DNA of 14,616 nt from Parvularcula sp039198765 (GCA_039198765.1 JBCCTF010000098.1:1-14616); one strand, 5' to 3'. Positions 1 to 6,971 are shown, counted from the stretch's first letter. The notes: generated by a model from the sequence alone, not told the origin. Numbers and translations: made by a program.

Positions 1-855
1 AAAGCGTCGATCAAAGGCGTGACGGAAGAGACGACCACCGGCGTCATGCGCCTCTACCAGCGCGAGAAGGCGGGCACGCTGCCCTTCCCCGCGATCAACG
101 TGAACGACTCCGTCACCAAGTCCAAGTTCGACAACAAGTATGGCTGTAAAGAGTCCCTCGTCGACGCGATCCGTCGGGGTACGGACGTTATGATGGCCGG
201 TAAGGTCGCCACCGTCGCGGGCTATGGCGATGTTGGCAAAGGCTCCGCCGCGTCACTCCGCGGTGCAGGCTGCCGCGTGATGGTCACCGAAGTTGACCCG
301 ATCTGCGCACTGCAAGCGGCGATGGACGGCTACGAAGTGGTGACGATGGAGCAGGCGATGCCGCGCTCCGACATTGTGGTGACCGCTACGGGCAACAAAG
401 ATGTTCTGACTGCGGATCATATGCGTGCCGCGAAAGACATGGCGATCATCTGCAACATCGGCCACTTTGACAATGAAATTCAAGTGGATGCGCTGAAGAA
501 CTATCCGTGGACGAACATTAAAGACCAGGTGGACATGATCCACCTGTCCGACGACAAGCGGGTTATCCTGCTGAGCCAAGGTCGCCTTGTGAACCTCGGC
601 AACGCGACGGGCCACCCAAGCTTTGTGATGTCGGCCAGCTTCACCAACCAGACGCTGGCGCAGATTGAGCTGTATGCGAACAAAGGCGAGTACGAGAACA
701 AAGTCTACGTTCTGCCCAAGCACCTGGACGAGAAAGTGGCCAGCCTCCACCTCGCCCACGTTGGCGCAAGCCTCAGCACACTGACTGAAGAGCAGGCCGA
801 CTATATCGGCGTGCCCCAGCGAGGTCCGTTCAAGACGGAAGAGTACCGCTACTAA
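1..855 (+). CDS. ahcY: S-adenosyl-L-homocysteine hydrolase, 3' part (5' end outside window)
   Basis: The reading frame is open from base 1 and encodes the last 284 residues; a complete enzyme is about 470, so roughly 40% is missing on the left. The enzyme reversibly splits S-adenosylhomocysteine into adenosine and homocysteine with a tightly bound NAD, keeping the methylation cycle running in the cytoplasm. Visible signatures are GVTEETTTG near the fragment start, the NDSVTKSKFDN substrate/catalytic stretch, the Rossmann NAD loop GYGDVGKG (fragment residues 74-81), the HFDNEIQ segment, HPSFVMSASFTNQTLAQIEL, and the C-terminal KTEEYRY, whose final residues reach the NAD site of the neighbouring subunit. 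It ends 6 bases before the end of a convergent small gene. In several Rhizobiales ahcY follows HPr in the same direction; here it lies 6 kb from HPr and faces the opposite way. The family assignment is certain. Confidence 0.98.
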   Translation, partial: KASIKGVTEETTTGVMRLYQREKAGTLPFPAINVNDSVTKSKFDNKYGCKESLVDAIRRGTDVMMAGKVATVAGYGDVGKGSAASLRGAGCRVMVTEVDPICALQAAMDGYEVVTMEQAMPRSDIVVTATGNKDVLTADHMRAAKDMAIICNIGHFDNEIQVDALKNYPWTNIKDQVDMIHLSDDKRVILLSQGRLVNLGNATGHPSFVMSASFTNQTLAQIELYANKGEYENKVYVLPKHLDEKVASLHLAHVGASLSTLTEEQADYIGVPQRGPFKTEEYRY

Positions 856-861
856 GCGACG

Positions 862-1236
862 TTATTCCTTCCACGGAATATCCACGGTGACAGTGTCCTC
901 AGCCCAGCCATGGACATTGTCCCGTGCACGGATGGTCACCTCGTCAAGACCCTCAGGAATTTTGATGACAGCTGAGCGGGTGAACGGCTGCTCATTCTCA
1001 TGGGGGTGCGCGAGAACGCGCTCGCCCAGCACCTCATCATCTGGGCCGAGCACCTGCCAAAGATCGGCGTAGTGGTTCCAGCCTTCGTCATCGTGGCGCA
1101 GGGTCACCGCGAACCGGAACGACGTGCCGCCGCGGGCCGTGACTTCGACCTTCTCGATCTTAACCTCGCCTGCCTCGGCGGCGCTTACGAGTAGCGCACC
1201 CAAACCGGCGACCGGCGCCAACCATCTTCTCACCAC
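862..1236 (-). CDS. small exported protein of unknown function
   Basis: The product is 124 residues. It begins MVRRW and has a hydrophobic stretch to about residue 20 with a likely signal-peptidase site after AEA (about residue 22). The mature part of about 100 residues alternates hydrophobic and polar residues, suggesting an all-beta, possibly immunoglobulin-like, fold. It has a conserved-looking core: NHYADLWQV, then LGERVLAHPHENEQPFTRS, then VHGW. My recollection is that small alphaproteobacterial proteins with this HYAD...HPHE.EQPFTRS pattern are common but uncharacterised; that is memory, not a search. The start is GTG, supported by a perfect GGAGG seven bases upstream. It is convergent with ahcY, the two stops being six bases apart. 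Export to the periplasm is inferred; no enzymatic motif is visible. Confidence 0.8.
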   Translation of the reverse strand: MVRRWLAPVAGLGALLVSAAEAGEVKIEKVEVTARGGTSFRFAVTLRHDDEGWNHYADLWQVLGPDDEVLGERVLAHPHENEQPFTRSAVIKIPEGLDEVTIRARDNVHGWAEDTVTVDIPWKE

Positions 1237-1334
1237 TGCGCGTCCTCCATTGTCATCGGCTCCACGCTAGCACAGCGCCCCCACCTTGCAGAGGTCGGGG
1301 GAAGCAGGTGATGATCCTCGCGCTTGGAAGGTGC

Positions 1335-1339
1335 AGGAG
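1335..1339 (+). promoter_or_regulatory. ribosome binding site deciding the rlpA-like start
   Basis: AGGAG lies 8 bases before the ATG at 1348. An in-frame TTG at 1324 would put this site inside the coding region, so the ATG is the better start. Confidence 0.7.
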
Positions 1340-1347
1340 CACGAGGC

Positions 1348-1878
1348 ATGTCGGGCAAGTCGTTCGTTTTCGGGGTCATCGCCGGTGCCGCAGGCCTCGC
1401 TGGGGTCCAATGGTACTTCGCGCAACCTGTTGATTTCCTAGCCTCATCGGCCTCACCTGTTCCGCAGTCCCCATCACTCAAACCAACCCGCGATGCCCTG
1501 CCGCCTGAGATGGCTCGGGTCCGCGTCGCGCCGGAGCAGCCGCGCAGGGTGCAGCGCCAGACGGTACCAAGCGCAAAAGTGATCGGCCGCTTTTCAGGCC
1601 AAGCCTCCTATTACTCCGCCAGCCTGAACGGCCGAACCACCGCGAGTGGCGAGCCCTATCAGCACGCAGGCTACACCGCCGCGCACCGTACGTTGCCCTT
1701 CGGAACCAAGCTGCTCGTCACGCGACGCGATACCCGCGACGTGGTCTACGTCACGGTGAACGATCGCGGGCCGTTCGTGGACAACCGGGTGATCGATCTC
1801 TCCGGCGGCGCAGCCGAAGCGCTTGGGATGATCAGTGCAGGGATCGTGACGGTCGATGTCGAGGTGCTGGCAGACTAG
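1348..1878 (+). CDS. RlpA-like double-psi beta-barrel protein (septal ring lytic transglycosylase family)
   Basis: The product is 176 residues from the ATG at 1348. An N-terminal hydrophobic segment (about residues 5-24) is a membrane anchor or uncleaved signal; there is no lipobox cysteine. A polar, proline-rich linker follows to about residue 80, then the RlpA-type double-psi beta barrel: GQASYYS, NGRTTASGE, AAHRTLPFGTKL, VNDRGPFVDNRVIDLS and the closing AEALGM...VDVEVL. The NDRGPF stretch carries the catalytic aspartate of this family. Characterised RlpA proteins cut glycan strands lacking stem peptides at the septum. This one lacks the C-terminal SPOR domain that brings classical RlpA to the division site, so its localisation may differ; many short alphaproteobacterial homologues share that. 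The stop codon overlaps the stop of recR on the other strand within the palindrome CTAG. Confidence 0.9.
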   Translation: MSGKSFVFGVIAGAAGLAGVQWYFAQPVDFLASSASPVPQSPSLKPTRDALPPEMARVRVAPEQPRRVQRQTVPSAKVIGRFSGQASYYSASLNGRTTASGEPYQHAGYTAAHRTLPFGTKLLVTRRDTRDVVYVTVNDRGPFVDNRVIDLSGGAAEALGMISAGIVTVDVEVLAD

Positions 1879-2480
1879 ATCGGCCGCCGCGCTTTCAACG
1901 CCGCTGCCAACGTGCCTTCGTCGAGGACATCCAACTCTCCACCGACAGGCACACCATGGGCCACGCGGGTCAGGGTGACGCCGCGGCCTTCGAGGCGCTC
2001 GGACACGTAATGCGCCGTGGTCTGGCCATCAACCGTAGCACTCAGTGCAAGGACGACTTCCAGAACTTCGGGTGCGCCCGCGCGTTCGATCAACTCTTTG
2101 ATCCGCAGATCATCAGGGCCCACTCCATCGAGGGGTGAGATCACCCCGCCAAGCACATGATAGAGCCCGCGGTGGGCCCGCGCCCTTTCCAGGGCCCAGA
2201 TGTCAGCCACGTCTTGGACGACACAGATCACCGAGCGATCGCGCTCTTCATCCGTACAGATCGAACAAGGGTCCTGCCCATCCCAGTTGCCGCAAATGCT
2301 GCACGGCTGCACCCGCTCAAGCGCCTTAGCCATCGCGTCAGTCAACGGGCCCATCACCGTCTCACGCTTGCGCAGCATATGCAGCGCAGCCCGCGCCGCC
2401 GACCGCGGCCCAAAGCCTGGCAACTTCGCGAGTAGCGAGATCAGGTGGTCAAGCTCAGGACCAGCAGACGTGCGCGCCAT
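1875..2480 (-). CDS. recR: recombination mediator protein RecR
   Basis: The product is 201 residues, normal for the family (about 200). RecR forms ring tetramers that clamp DNA and, with RecO (and RecF), load RecA on single-stranded DNA covered by SSB, mainly at gaps behind replication forks. In order: an N-terminal helix-hairpin-helix with LPGFGPRSAARAALH (about residues 19-33); a four-cysteine zinc module CSICGNWDGQDPCSIC (about 60-75); a Toprim domain beginning ICVVQDVADIWALE and containing HVLGGVISPLDGVGPDDLRI; and the C-terminal Walker-B-like and oligomerisation part ending near ARRPI. The start is ATG at 2480, 15 bases after the end of ybaB, so it is probably the last gene of the dnaX-ybaB-recR operon, an arrangement found across many bacteria. 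Confidence 0.97.
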   Translation of the reverse strand: MARTSAGPELDHLISLLAKLPGFGPRSAARAALHMLRKRETVMGPLTDAMAKALERVQPCSICGNWDGQDPCSICTDEERDRSVICVVQDVADIWALERARAHRGLYHVLGGVISPLDGVGPDDLRIKELIERAGAPEVLEVVLALSATVDGQTTAHYVSERLEGRGVTLTRVAHGVPVGGELDVLDEGTLAAALKARRPI

Positions 2481-2495
2481 TCATCCGTACCCGTC

Positions 2496-2819
2496 TTAGA
2501 ACGGCAGCTTCATCCCTGGCGGGAGGGGGAGGCCAGCGGTCATCTCTTTCATCTTCTCCGCCGTCTGCTCCTCAAGCTTCGCTTTCGCGTCGTTGATCGC
2601 CGCGGCGATCAGGTCCTCCAGGACTTCCTTGTCATCTTCAGTGAACATGGCCGGGTCGATGGTGACTTTGCGGGCGTAGCCCTTACCGTTCATCATCACA
2701 CGGACCAATCCGCCACCTGCGACGCCTTCGGACTCCATCGCGGCGATGGTCTCCTGCGCCTCTTGCATCTTCTGCTGCAGGCCCGCGGCCTGTTTCATCA
2801 TGTCCGTGAAATTCTTCAT
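2496..2819 (-). CDS. ybaB: YbaB/EbfC family nucleoid-associated protein
   Basis: The product is 107 residues, the usual length. YbaB/EbfC proteins are small dimeric DNA-binding proteins with a tweezer-like shape that associate with the nucleoid. The sequence has the typical N-terminal amphipathic helix (DMMKQAAGLQQKMQEAQ), a central beta part with GGGLVRVMMNGKG and VTIDPAMF, then the second long helix LEDLIAAAINDAKAKLEEQTAEKM and the glycine/proline/methionine-rich tail GLPLPPGMKLPF. The family is nearly always between dnaX and recR, as here. The start is two bases downstream of the dnaX stop, so translation is probably coupled. Its exact job in vivo is unsettled. Confidence 0.95.
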   Translation of the reverse strand: MKNFTDMMKQAAGLQQKMQEAQETIAAMESEGVAGGGLVRVMMNGKGYARKVTIDPAMFTEDDKEVLEDLIAAAINDAKAKLEEQTAEKMKEMTAGLPLPPGMKLPF

Positions 2820-2821
2820 GG

Positions 2822-4429
2822 CTAGTTCTCCTTACCGCCGAGGGGACGAACCTCGGCAATCGTTGCGCCGGGGAATGTCTTCAGCGCCTCTTTGACCAGG
2901 GGGTGGTTGTTGATCGCCTCTTGGCGAGCATCGTGCAAGGTCGGCTCAACCGCAGTGGAGCTGCCGACCTCAACATCCCACGCTGCGCCAGTCCAACCAA
3001 TAAGCGCGGCCTGCAGCCTGTTCGGCAAGCCTTCGTCAGAACCATCAGTCAGTGCAATGACCATCCGTGTGCCCTCTAAACTAACCAGACGCACCTGACG
3101 CTCAATCGCGTTCTTCAGCATCAGGTCACCGTGGTCGCCGGCAAGCGTCGCCACCTCGGCCAGGCTCTGCGGTAACTTCGGCTCTTCCTTCGGCACAGGC
3201 TCAGGGGCGACCACAGGAGCCGCCGGGGCGGCTGGCGCTTCAGGCTTTCCCGGCGCCTCCATCGGCTGGGGCGCAGCGCCGGAACTCAAAACCTCCGTAG
3301 GCGTCGGAAGCTGGCTGGCATAGGCGAGCCTGATCAACCCAATCTCCGCCGCGGCCGCAGGGTCAGGCGCAGCCTGGGTCTCCTTCAGCGCGGTCATCAG
3401 CAGCGACCATGTCCGCGTCAGCGCAGGCATCGGCAGGTGATCCGCCATCTTCTGCGCCGCCGCCGCATCCGCCGTGCCCGCAGGTCCGTGTGCCGCAGCC
3501 TCTGGCCCAGCGGCCTTCGTCCGCGTCACCAGGTGCGTCACATCAAGCAGATCACGGATGATTTCTGCGGGATCAGCGCCATGGTCATACTGATGCCGAA
3601 ACGCCGACAGCGCATCCGCCGTCTCACCCTTCGTCGTCGCTTCAAGCAGGCTCCACGAATAGGAACGGTCCGCCAAACCAATCATGGTACGGACAGCTTC
3701 CGCCTCGATCACTTCACCACTGCGCGAGAGGATCGCCTGATCAAGCAGCGACAGCCCATCCCGAACAGAGCCCTGCGCAGCACGGGCGAGCAGCATCGCC
3801 GCCTCTTCCTCCGTACGCACACCTTCTCGCTCAGCAATATCCGTCAAGTGCTTCGCCAAGCTCGGGCTATCAAACCGCGCCAGATCAAACCGCTGGCACC
3901 GCGACAGCACAGTGACCGGCACCTTTCGAATCTCGGTGGTGGCGAAGATGAACTTCACATGGGGCGGGGGCTCTTCCAGCGTCTTGAGGAACGCGTTGAA
4001 CGCGTTCTTCGACAGCATGTGCACCTCGTCCACGATGTAGACCTTGTATCGGCCCAGGGTGGGGGCGTAGCGCACGCCTTCGATCAGTTCACGGATGTCA
4101 TCGACGCCCGTTCGGCTGGCCGCGTCCATCTCGATCACGTCAGGGTGACGCCCCTCCGCAATCGCCGCACAGTGCTTGCCCAGTTCAGGCATATCGACGG
4201 TCGGCCGATTGACGCTGTCCGTCTCATAGTTCAGCGCCCGCGCCATAATTCGCGCGGTTGTCGTCTTTCCGACGCCACGAACGCCCGTCAGGATGAAGGC
4301 ATGGGCAATCCGGTCCGCCTCAAACGCATTGCGCAAGGTCCGGATCATCACCTCGTGGCCCAGCAGATCATCAAACGATGTCGGCCGGTATTTCCGCGCG
4401 AGGACTTGGTAATCAGGGGCAGTGGTCAC
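2822..4429 (-). CDS. dnaX: DNA polymerase III subunits gamma/tau
   Basis: The product is 535 residues. It is the ATPase and organiser of the clamp loader, which opens the beta sliding clamp and places it on primed DNA. The AAA+ core is complete: Walker A GVRGVGKT (residues 49-56), Walker B with DEVHML (134-139), FATTE sensor 1 (162-166), the arginine-finger SRC motif (176-178), and a lid domain with GSVRDGLSLLDQ. After about residue 375 comes an alanine/proline/glutamate-rich linker and a C-terminal domain expected to contact the polymerase. The four-cysteine zinc module of E. coli DnaX is reduced to one cysteine (residue 87), which I recall as usual in Alphaproteobacteria. The start is GTG, with an AGAGGG-type site a few bases upstream. 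No A-rich slippery heptamer suggesting gamma production is evident. Confidence 0.97.
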   Translation of the reverse strand: MTTAPDYQVLARKYRPTSFDDLLGHEVMIRTLRNAFEADRIAHAFILTGVRGVGKTTTARIMARALNYETDSVNRPTVDMPELGKHCAAIAEGRHPDVIEMDAASRTGVDDIRELIEGVRYAPTLGRYKVYIVDEVHMLSKNAFNAFLKTLEEPPPHVKFIFATTEIRKVPVTVLSRCQRFDLARFDSPSLAKHLTDIAEREGVRTEEEAAMLLARAAQGSVRDGLSLLDQAILSRSGEVIEAEAVRTMIGLADRSYSWSLLEATTKGETADALSAFRHQYDHGADPAEIIRDLLDVTHLVTRTKAAGPEAAAHGPAGTADAAAAQKMADHLPMPALTRTWSLLMTALKETQAAPDPAAAAEIGLIRLAYASQLPTPTEVLSSGAAPQPMEAPGKPEAPAAPAAPVVAPEPVPKEEPKLPQSLAEVATLAGDHGDLMLKNAIERQVRLVSLEGTRMVIALTDGSDEGLPNRLQAALIGWTGAAWDVEVGSSTAVEPTLHDARQEAINNHPLVKEALKTFPGATIAEVRPLGGKEN

Positions 4430-4574
4430 CCGCCCTCTTAACCAACAAAAGCCCCACGGGGAAAGGTCTGCAGCGGCGCGGAAGGGGCCATGCGTTGAGG
4501 ACGTTTTCCAGACTGCTGGACAACCATAGTGTGATTTTAGATCATACCCGGCGTTCGCATGGGCAACATCGTCG
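4430..4574. other. divergent intergenic region between dnaX and a small conserved gene
   Basis: These 145 bases must hold the promoter of the dnaX operon (minus strand) and probably that of the small plus-strand gene. I see no convincing -35/-10 pair for either. A short perfect hairpin (TCCAG/CTGGA, four-base loop) lies at 4507-4520. I looked for an SRP RNA, which sits beside dnaX in some bacteria, and did not find its conserved loop. Confidence 0.5.
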
Positions 4575-4856
4575 ATGTATTGGTTTCAGATTGCGCACCT
4601 GAACATTCAGGGCAACGACATCATCATCGTGCCGTTCACGAAGGGCTTTGGTCAAAAGACCAAGCCTGAGCGGGATAAGACGATCAATGAATTTCAGACG
4701 GCCGCCAAAAAGGTGGGCCTGAAAGGGACCATCGTGCCCGTCTGGCCCCACGGACAAAGCGTCCAGTTTGTCGCCCCGCGCCCCTGGCACGCCTTCTTCA
4801 AACAGATCGACTGGCCGTGGATTGAGAGCAATCTCAACAAGGAAATGCTGGTCTGA
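4575..4856 (+). CDS. small conserved protein of unknown function
   Basis: The product is 93 residues, cytoplasmic by appearance (no signal or membrane segment). It begins with an alternating beta pattern, FQIAHLNIQGNDIIIVPF, then a lysine-rich helix (about 30-48), then GTIVPVWPHGQSVQFVAPRPWHAFFKQIDWPWI, and ends NKEMLV. The tryptophan-rich PVW...APRPW stretch looks like a constrained motif. I recall alphaproteobacterial homologues starting with a similar HLNIQGQD pattern and carrying the same VPVW and PRPWH elements, but I know of no assigned function. There is no good ribosome binding site before the ATG; no alternative in-frame start is near. It is the first of two plus-strand genes but has its own 189-base gap to the next, so joint transcription is uncertain. 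Confidence 0.75.
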   Translation: MYWFQIAHLNIQGNDIIIVPFTKGFGQKTKPERDKTINEFQTAAKKVGLKGTIVPVWPHGQSVQFVAPRPWHAFFKQIDWPWIESNLNKEMLV

Positions 4857-4927
4857 TTTGCTGCGTCGCAGCGAAATACTTCAGTAATTTCAGAAGCATC
4901 GAACTGCTAACCGTATGCGCAACAAGG

Positions 4928-4956
4928 TTGCGTGCCTAATTTCTGTTAACTATTTC
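4928..4956 (+). promoter_or_regulatory. candidate sigma-70 promoter of the triple-repeat exported protein gene
   Basis: TTGCGT (4928-4933) and TATTTC (4951-4956) are separated by 17 bases, in an otherwise AT-richer stretch, about 90 bases before the start codon. The -10 match is weak (three of six), so this is only a candidate. Confidence 0.3.
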
Positions 4957-4964
4957 CATCTCGC

Positions 4965-4987
4965 GCGCAGCGGGAGGACTGCTGCGC
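4965..4987 (+). repeat. perfect 7-9-7 inverted repeat in the leader of the exported protein gene
   Basis: GCGCAGC at 4965-4971 is repeated in inverted form as GCTGCGC at 4981-4987, around a nine-base loop GGGAGGACT. It lies 58 bases before the start codon, downstream of the promoter candidate, so it would form a stable stem in the messenger leader. No T run follows, so it is not a terminator. An mRNA-stability element or a regulatory protein site are both possible. Confidence 0.5.
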
Positions 4988-5045
4988 CGCTCACACGTGA
5001 ACGAGGGGCTGGTCATTGGGTGGCTGACCCGGAAATAGGACAAGT

Positions 5046-6200
5046 ATGAAAACTATCATGACGACGACCGCTGTTCTGGCTGTCGCCCTTGCCAGTGCTG
5101 CACACGCAGACCTGAAACCGTTTGCCAACATCAAGAACTCGCACCAGCAGATGGCGCGGATTGACACCGATGCGGCCAACAAGGTCTTCATCGGCGGAGG
5201 CAAAAGCAACGCACGGGATCTTGTCGGCGAGGAGTTTGCTGACATCACAGGCGGCACGAACATCGACTTCAACGACAAGAAAAACCGTCACGAGCTGCCG
5301 CCGATTCTCGCGGCTGCCCTGACCAGCAAGAAAAACGAAGCGCCTGATCTTGAGGGCGTGACAATTGTCTCGCTGACCGAAGACAGCTTCACCATCTCCA
5401 TCCCGGGTTGGTTCGGCGTGCAGAACTTCATCGAGTTCACGGGCGAGGACGCGAAAGACGCCATCGACAGCGTCCTTTCAACGCTGGGTAACGGCAATCC
5501 TATGGTGGACGTCAAGAACAGCGCCAGCCAGGTCACCGTCTTCGACACTGACCTGCACAACTCTATTTTCGTCGGATCAAGCGGTGCGCTGGAGCCCGAA
5601 GCAAAGGGCCTCGTCGGCGGCTCCTCTCTGAACATCGCTGAAATGGAAGATCTTTTCGAAGCGCATGTGTTCGGCAACGCCGTGGAAGGTGTCGAACTTC
5701 TCGGTCTCACTGACGAAGGCTTTGCCATGCGCATGGACGGCCAGGCAGCCACGCGCGACACCATTATCTTCCGTGGTCAGATCGTTACGGAGATGATGGC
5801 CCGTCAGGACAACGGCTGGGTCGACACGTTTGATCCCGACAGCGAGTTCGCGATCTTCGACGTGAAGAAGGAAACACGCCAGACGCTGCTCAGCGATACT
5901 CACGATACGGAAGAGTTCAAAAACTTGGTGGGCCAGTCGATCTCCCACGACGAAGTGCTTGAGATCTTCCGCGCCATCATCACGGGGAATGGTCGGCGCG
6001 ACGAGGATGGCCTCGACGGCGTGGAGCTCATCGGGTTGAACAAAACGAGCTTTGCGATTTCGATCACCAACACCCGCACGAACAAAGGCCCGGGCGTTGA
6101 CTATGTGCTCTTCACCAACGTGCACACGCTCGACGGTGCCGCGGACCTCGGGTTCGCAGAACTCGAGGATGAGCTCATTGAGCTTCCTGAGCCTCTCTAA
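5046..6200 (+). CDS. exported protein built of three diverged copies of an unrecognised module
   Basis: The product is 384 residues. The signal peptide is clear: MKTIMTTTAVLAVALASAAHA with cleavage after residue 21. I do not recognise a named domain. The mature part contains three related modules of about 105-130 residues. Each has a KVFIG/SIFVG/QTLLS strand (46, 173, 279), a DLVG/GLVG/NLVG turn (58, 188, 293), an acidic helix, and the best conserved element GV-x4-L-x4-F at 104-115, 215-226 and 325-336, followed by an F..S/R I strand and a closing IEFTG, IIFRG or VLFTN strand. Element spacing is 111 and 110 residues. There are no cysteines. It is strongly acidic. The start has AGGA six bases... 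upstream (5037-5040), and a strong terminator follows, so it is probably a single-gene transcript. Periplasmic or secreted location is inferred; function is unknown. Confidence 0.88.
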   Translation: MKTIMTTTAVLAVALASAAHADLKPFANIKNSHQQMARIDTDAANKVFIGGGKSNARDLVGEEFADITGGTNIDFNDKKNRHELPPILAAALTSKKNEAPDLEGVTIVSLTEDSFTISIPGWFGVQNFIEFTGEDAKDAIDSVLSTLGNGNPMVDVKNSASQVTVFDTDLHNSIFVGSSGALEPEAKGLVGGSSLNIAEMEDLFEAHVFGNAVEGVELLGLTDEGFAMRMDGQAATRDTIIFRGQIVTEMMARQDNGWVDTFDPDSEFAIFDVKKETRQTLLSDTHDTEEFKNLVGQSISHDEVLEIFRAIITGNGRRDEDGLDGVELIGLNKTSFAISITNTRTNKGPGVDYVLFTNVHTLDGAADLGFAELEDELIELPEPL

Positions 6201-6226
6201 GTCCAGGACACCGAACAAAAACGGAA

Positions 6227-6255
6227 GCGGGTGCCTGACGGTGCCCGCTTTTTTT
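6227..6255 (+). terminator. rho-independent terminator of the triple-repeat protein gene, possibly two-way
   Basis: GCGGGTGCC pairs with GGTGCCCGC around a TGAC tetraloop (nine pairs, two of them G-T wobbles), followed directly by seven Ts (6249-6255). It starts 26 bases after the stop codon. On the minus strand five Ts (complement of 6217-6221) follow the stem after five bases, so it may also end the convergent XRE transcript, whose stop codon TAA lies within the T run. Confidence 0.9.
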
Positions 6256-6484
6256 AATCCGCGCCCTCAGCCGCCAAACTGAACACTTCGTCGATCGGCT
6301 TGCCGAAGGCCTCCGCGATCAGCAGTGCCGTCTCGAGCGACGGTGAATAGCGGTTCTTCTCGATCGCCGCGATCGTTTGCCTGGTCACGCCGACCTGCTC
6401 AGCGAGCTGCGCCTGGGTCATTTCGTCTGCGAAAAAGCGCAGCTCGCGCACGCGGTTCCGCAGACGGCTCTTACCCTTCGTCAC
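6254..6484 (-). CDS. XRE-family helix-turn-helix regulator
   Basis: The product is 76 residues, essentially one Cro/CI-type helix-turn-helix domain preceded by a basic arm (MTKGKSRLRNRVRELR). The motif is MTQAQLAEQVGVTRQTIAAIEKNRYSPSLETALLIAEAF, with the typical recognition helix VTRQTIAAIE and the trailing GKPIDEVFSL. This compact class often represses its own operon. Its ATG overlaps the TGA of the upstream membrane-protein gene (four bases, ATGA), so the two are translated together and probably act together. The stop codon lies in the T run of the convergent terminator. The candidate operator is the inverted repeat at 6897-6915 upstream of the partner gene. Confidence 0.92.
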   Translation of the reverse strand: MTKGKSRLRNRVRELRFFADEMTQAQLAEQVGVTRQTIAAIEKNRYSPSLETALLIAEAFGKPIDEVFSLAAEGAD

Positions 6485-6882
6485 GCGCTGAACCGGTAGA
6501 GGGCCAGCATGATCACGCCGCTGACGATCTCAATCGCTAGGATCGCCAGGAAGATCCCGTTGGCCATCGCAAAGTCGCCCGCTGCCACGGACAGGCCAAG
6601 AACGCCGAACGCCAAACAGAGGTAGAAGAACCCCCGAACCACCTGCGACCGTAAGGTCAGCCGTGTGTCCCGCTCGTCAATCTCTTTCCCCTTCCCCGCA
6701 CCCACTGCCGCGGCGATCCCGGCGAAGATCGATGTCAGCACCGTAATGGCGATCACAGCGGTCAGCATTGCCCCGCCAGTGCTCTCCGCCAGCCCTTGCC
6801 CCAACACCTTCTGCGCAAACCAAGCCCCAACAGCGATCAGCACCGCCACCACAGCCAACGTCACCCGCTCTCTCTGCACCAT
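6481..6882 (-). CDS. four-helix membrane protein paired with the XRE regulator (DUF2178-like)
   Basis: The product is 133 residues with four predicted membrane helices: about 8-25, 38-62, 84-101 and 108-128. Between the second and third is a charged loop with KGKEIDERDTRLTLRSQ. The DERD followed by a charged helix and two more membrane helices resembles DUF2178-type proteins, which are repeatedly found next to short XRE regulators; this is from memory of the family and needs a profile search. The start is ATG at 6882 with GGGAG eight bases upstream. The gene is first in a two-gene operon. A role in sensing or in modulating the regulator at the membrane is possible, but nothing in the sequence proves it; no catalytic motif is visible. 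Confidence 0.82.
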   Translation of the reverse strand: MVQRERVTLAVVAVLIAVGAWFAQKVLGQGLAESTGGAMLTAVIAITVLTSIFAGIAAAVGAGKGKEIDERDTRLTLRSQVVRGFFYLCLAFGVLGLSVAAGDFAMANGIFLAILAIEIVSGVIMLALYRFSA

Positions 6883-6896
6883 CGATCAATCTCCCA

Positions 6897-6915
6897 ATCA
6901 TCCTGCAGGGATGAT
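6897..6915. promoter_or_regulatory. candidate operator of the membrane-protein/XRE operon (7-5-7 inverted repeat)
   Basis: ATCATCC (6897-6903) and GGATGAT (6909-6915) form a perfect inverted repeat around TGCAG, 15 bases upstream of the start codon. A possible minus-strand promoter, TTGCAC (6935-6940) with TACATC (6913-6918, 16-base spacer), would overlap it, which is what an autorepressor site would look like. The -10 match is weak. Confidence 0.5.
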
Positions 6916-6971
6916 GTATGGTCTAGCGTACAGAGTGCAAGTATTTTTTACATGAAGCGCTAAAAACCAGT

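Noticed and set aside
2822..4429. A programmed frameshift in dnaX to make the gamma form.
   Set aside because: No A-rich slippery heptamer with a downstream stem is evident in the linker region.
3437..4441. A 334-codon open frame on the plus strand opposite dnaX.
   Set aside because: It is fully antisense to dnaX, is arginine- and histidine-rich with no domain pattern, and follows from the high third-position GC of dnaX.
4430..4574. A signal recognition particle RNA beside dnaX.
   Set aside because: I searched both strands for the conserved GGAAGG/AGCAGCC loop pair. A GGAAGG occurs but without the partner or flanking helix.
5577..6218. A 213-codon minus-strand frame opposite the exported repeat protein.
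   Set aside because: The opposite gene has a clear signal peptide, ribosome site and terminator. The antisense frame has none of these.
6896..6916. An attachment or recombination site at the CCTGCAGG-centred repeat.
   Set aside because: No integrase, tRNA or mobile-element remnant is nearby; location in a leader favours a regulator site.
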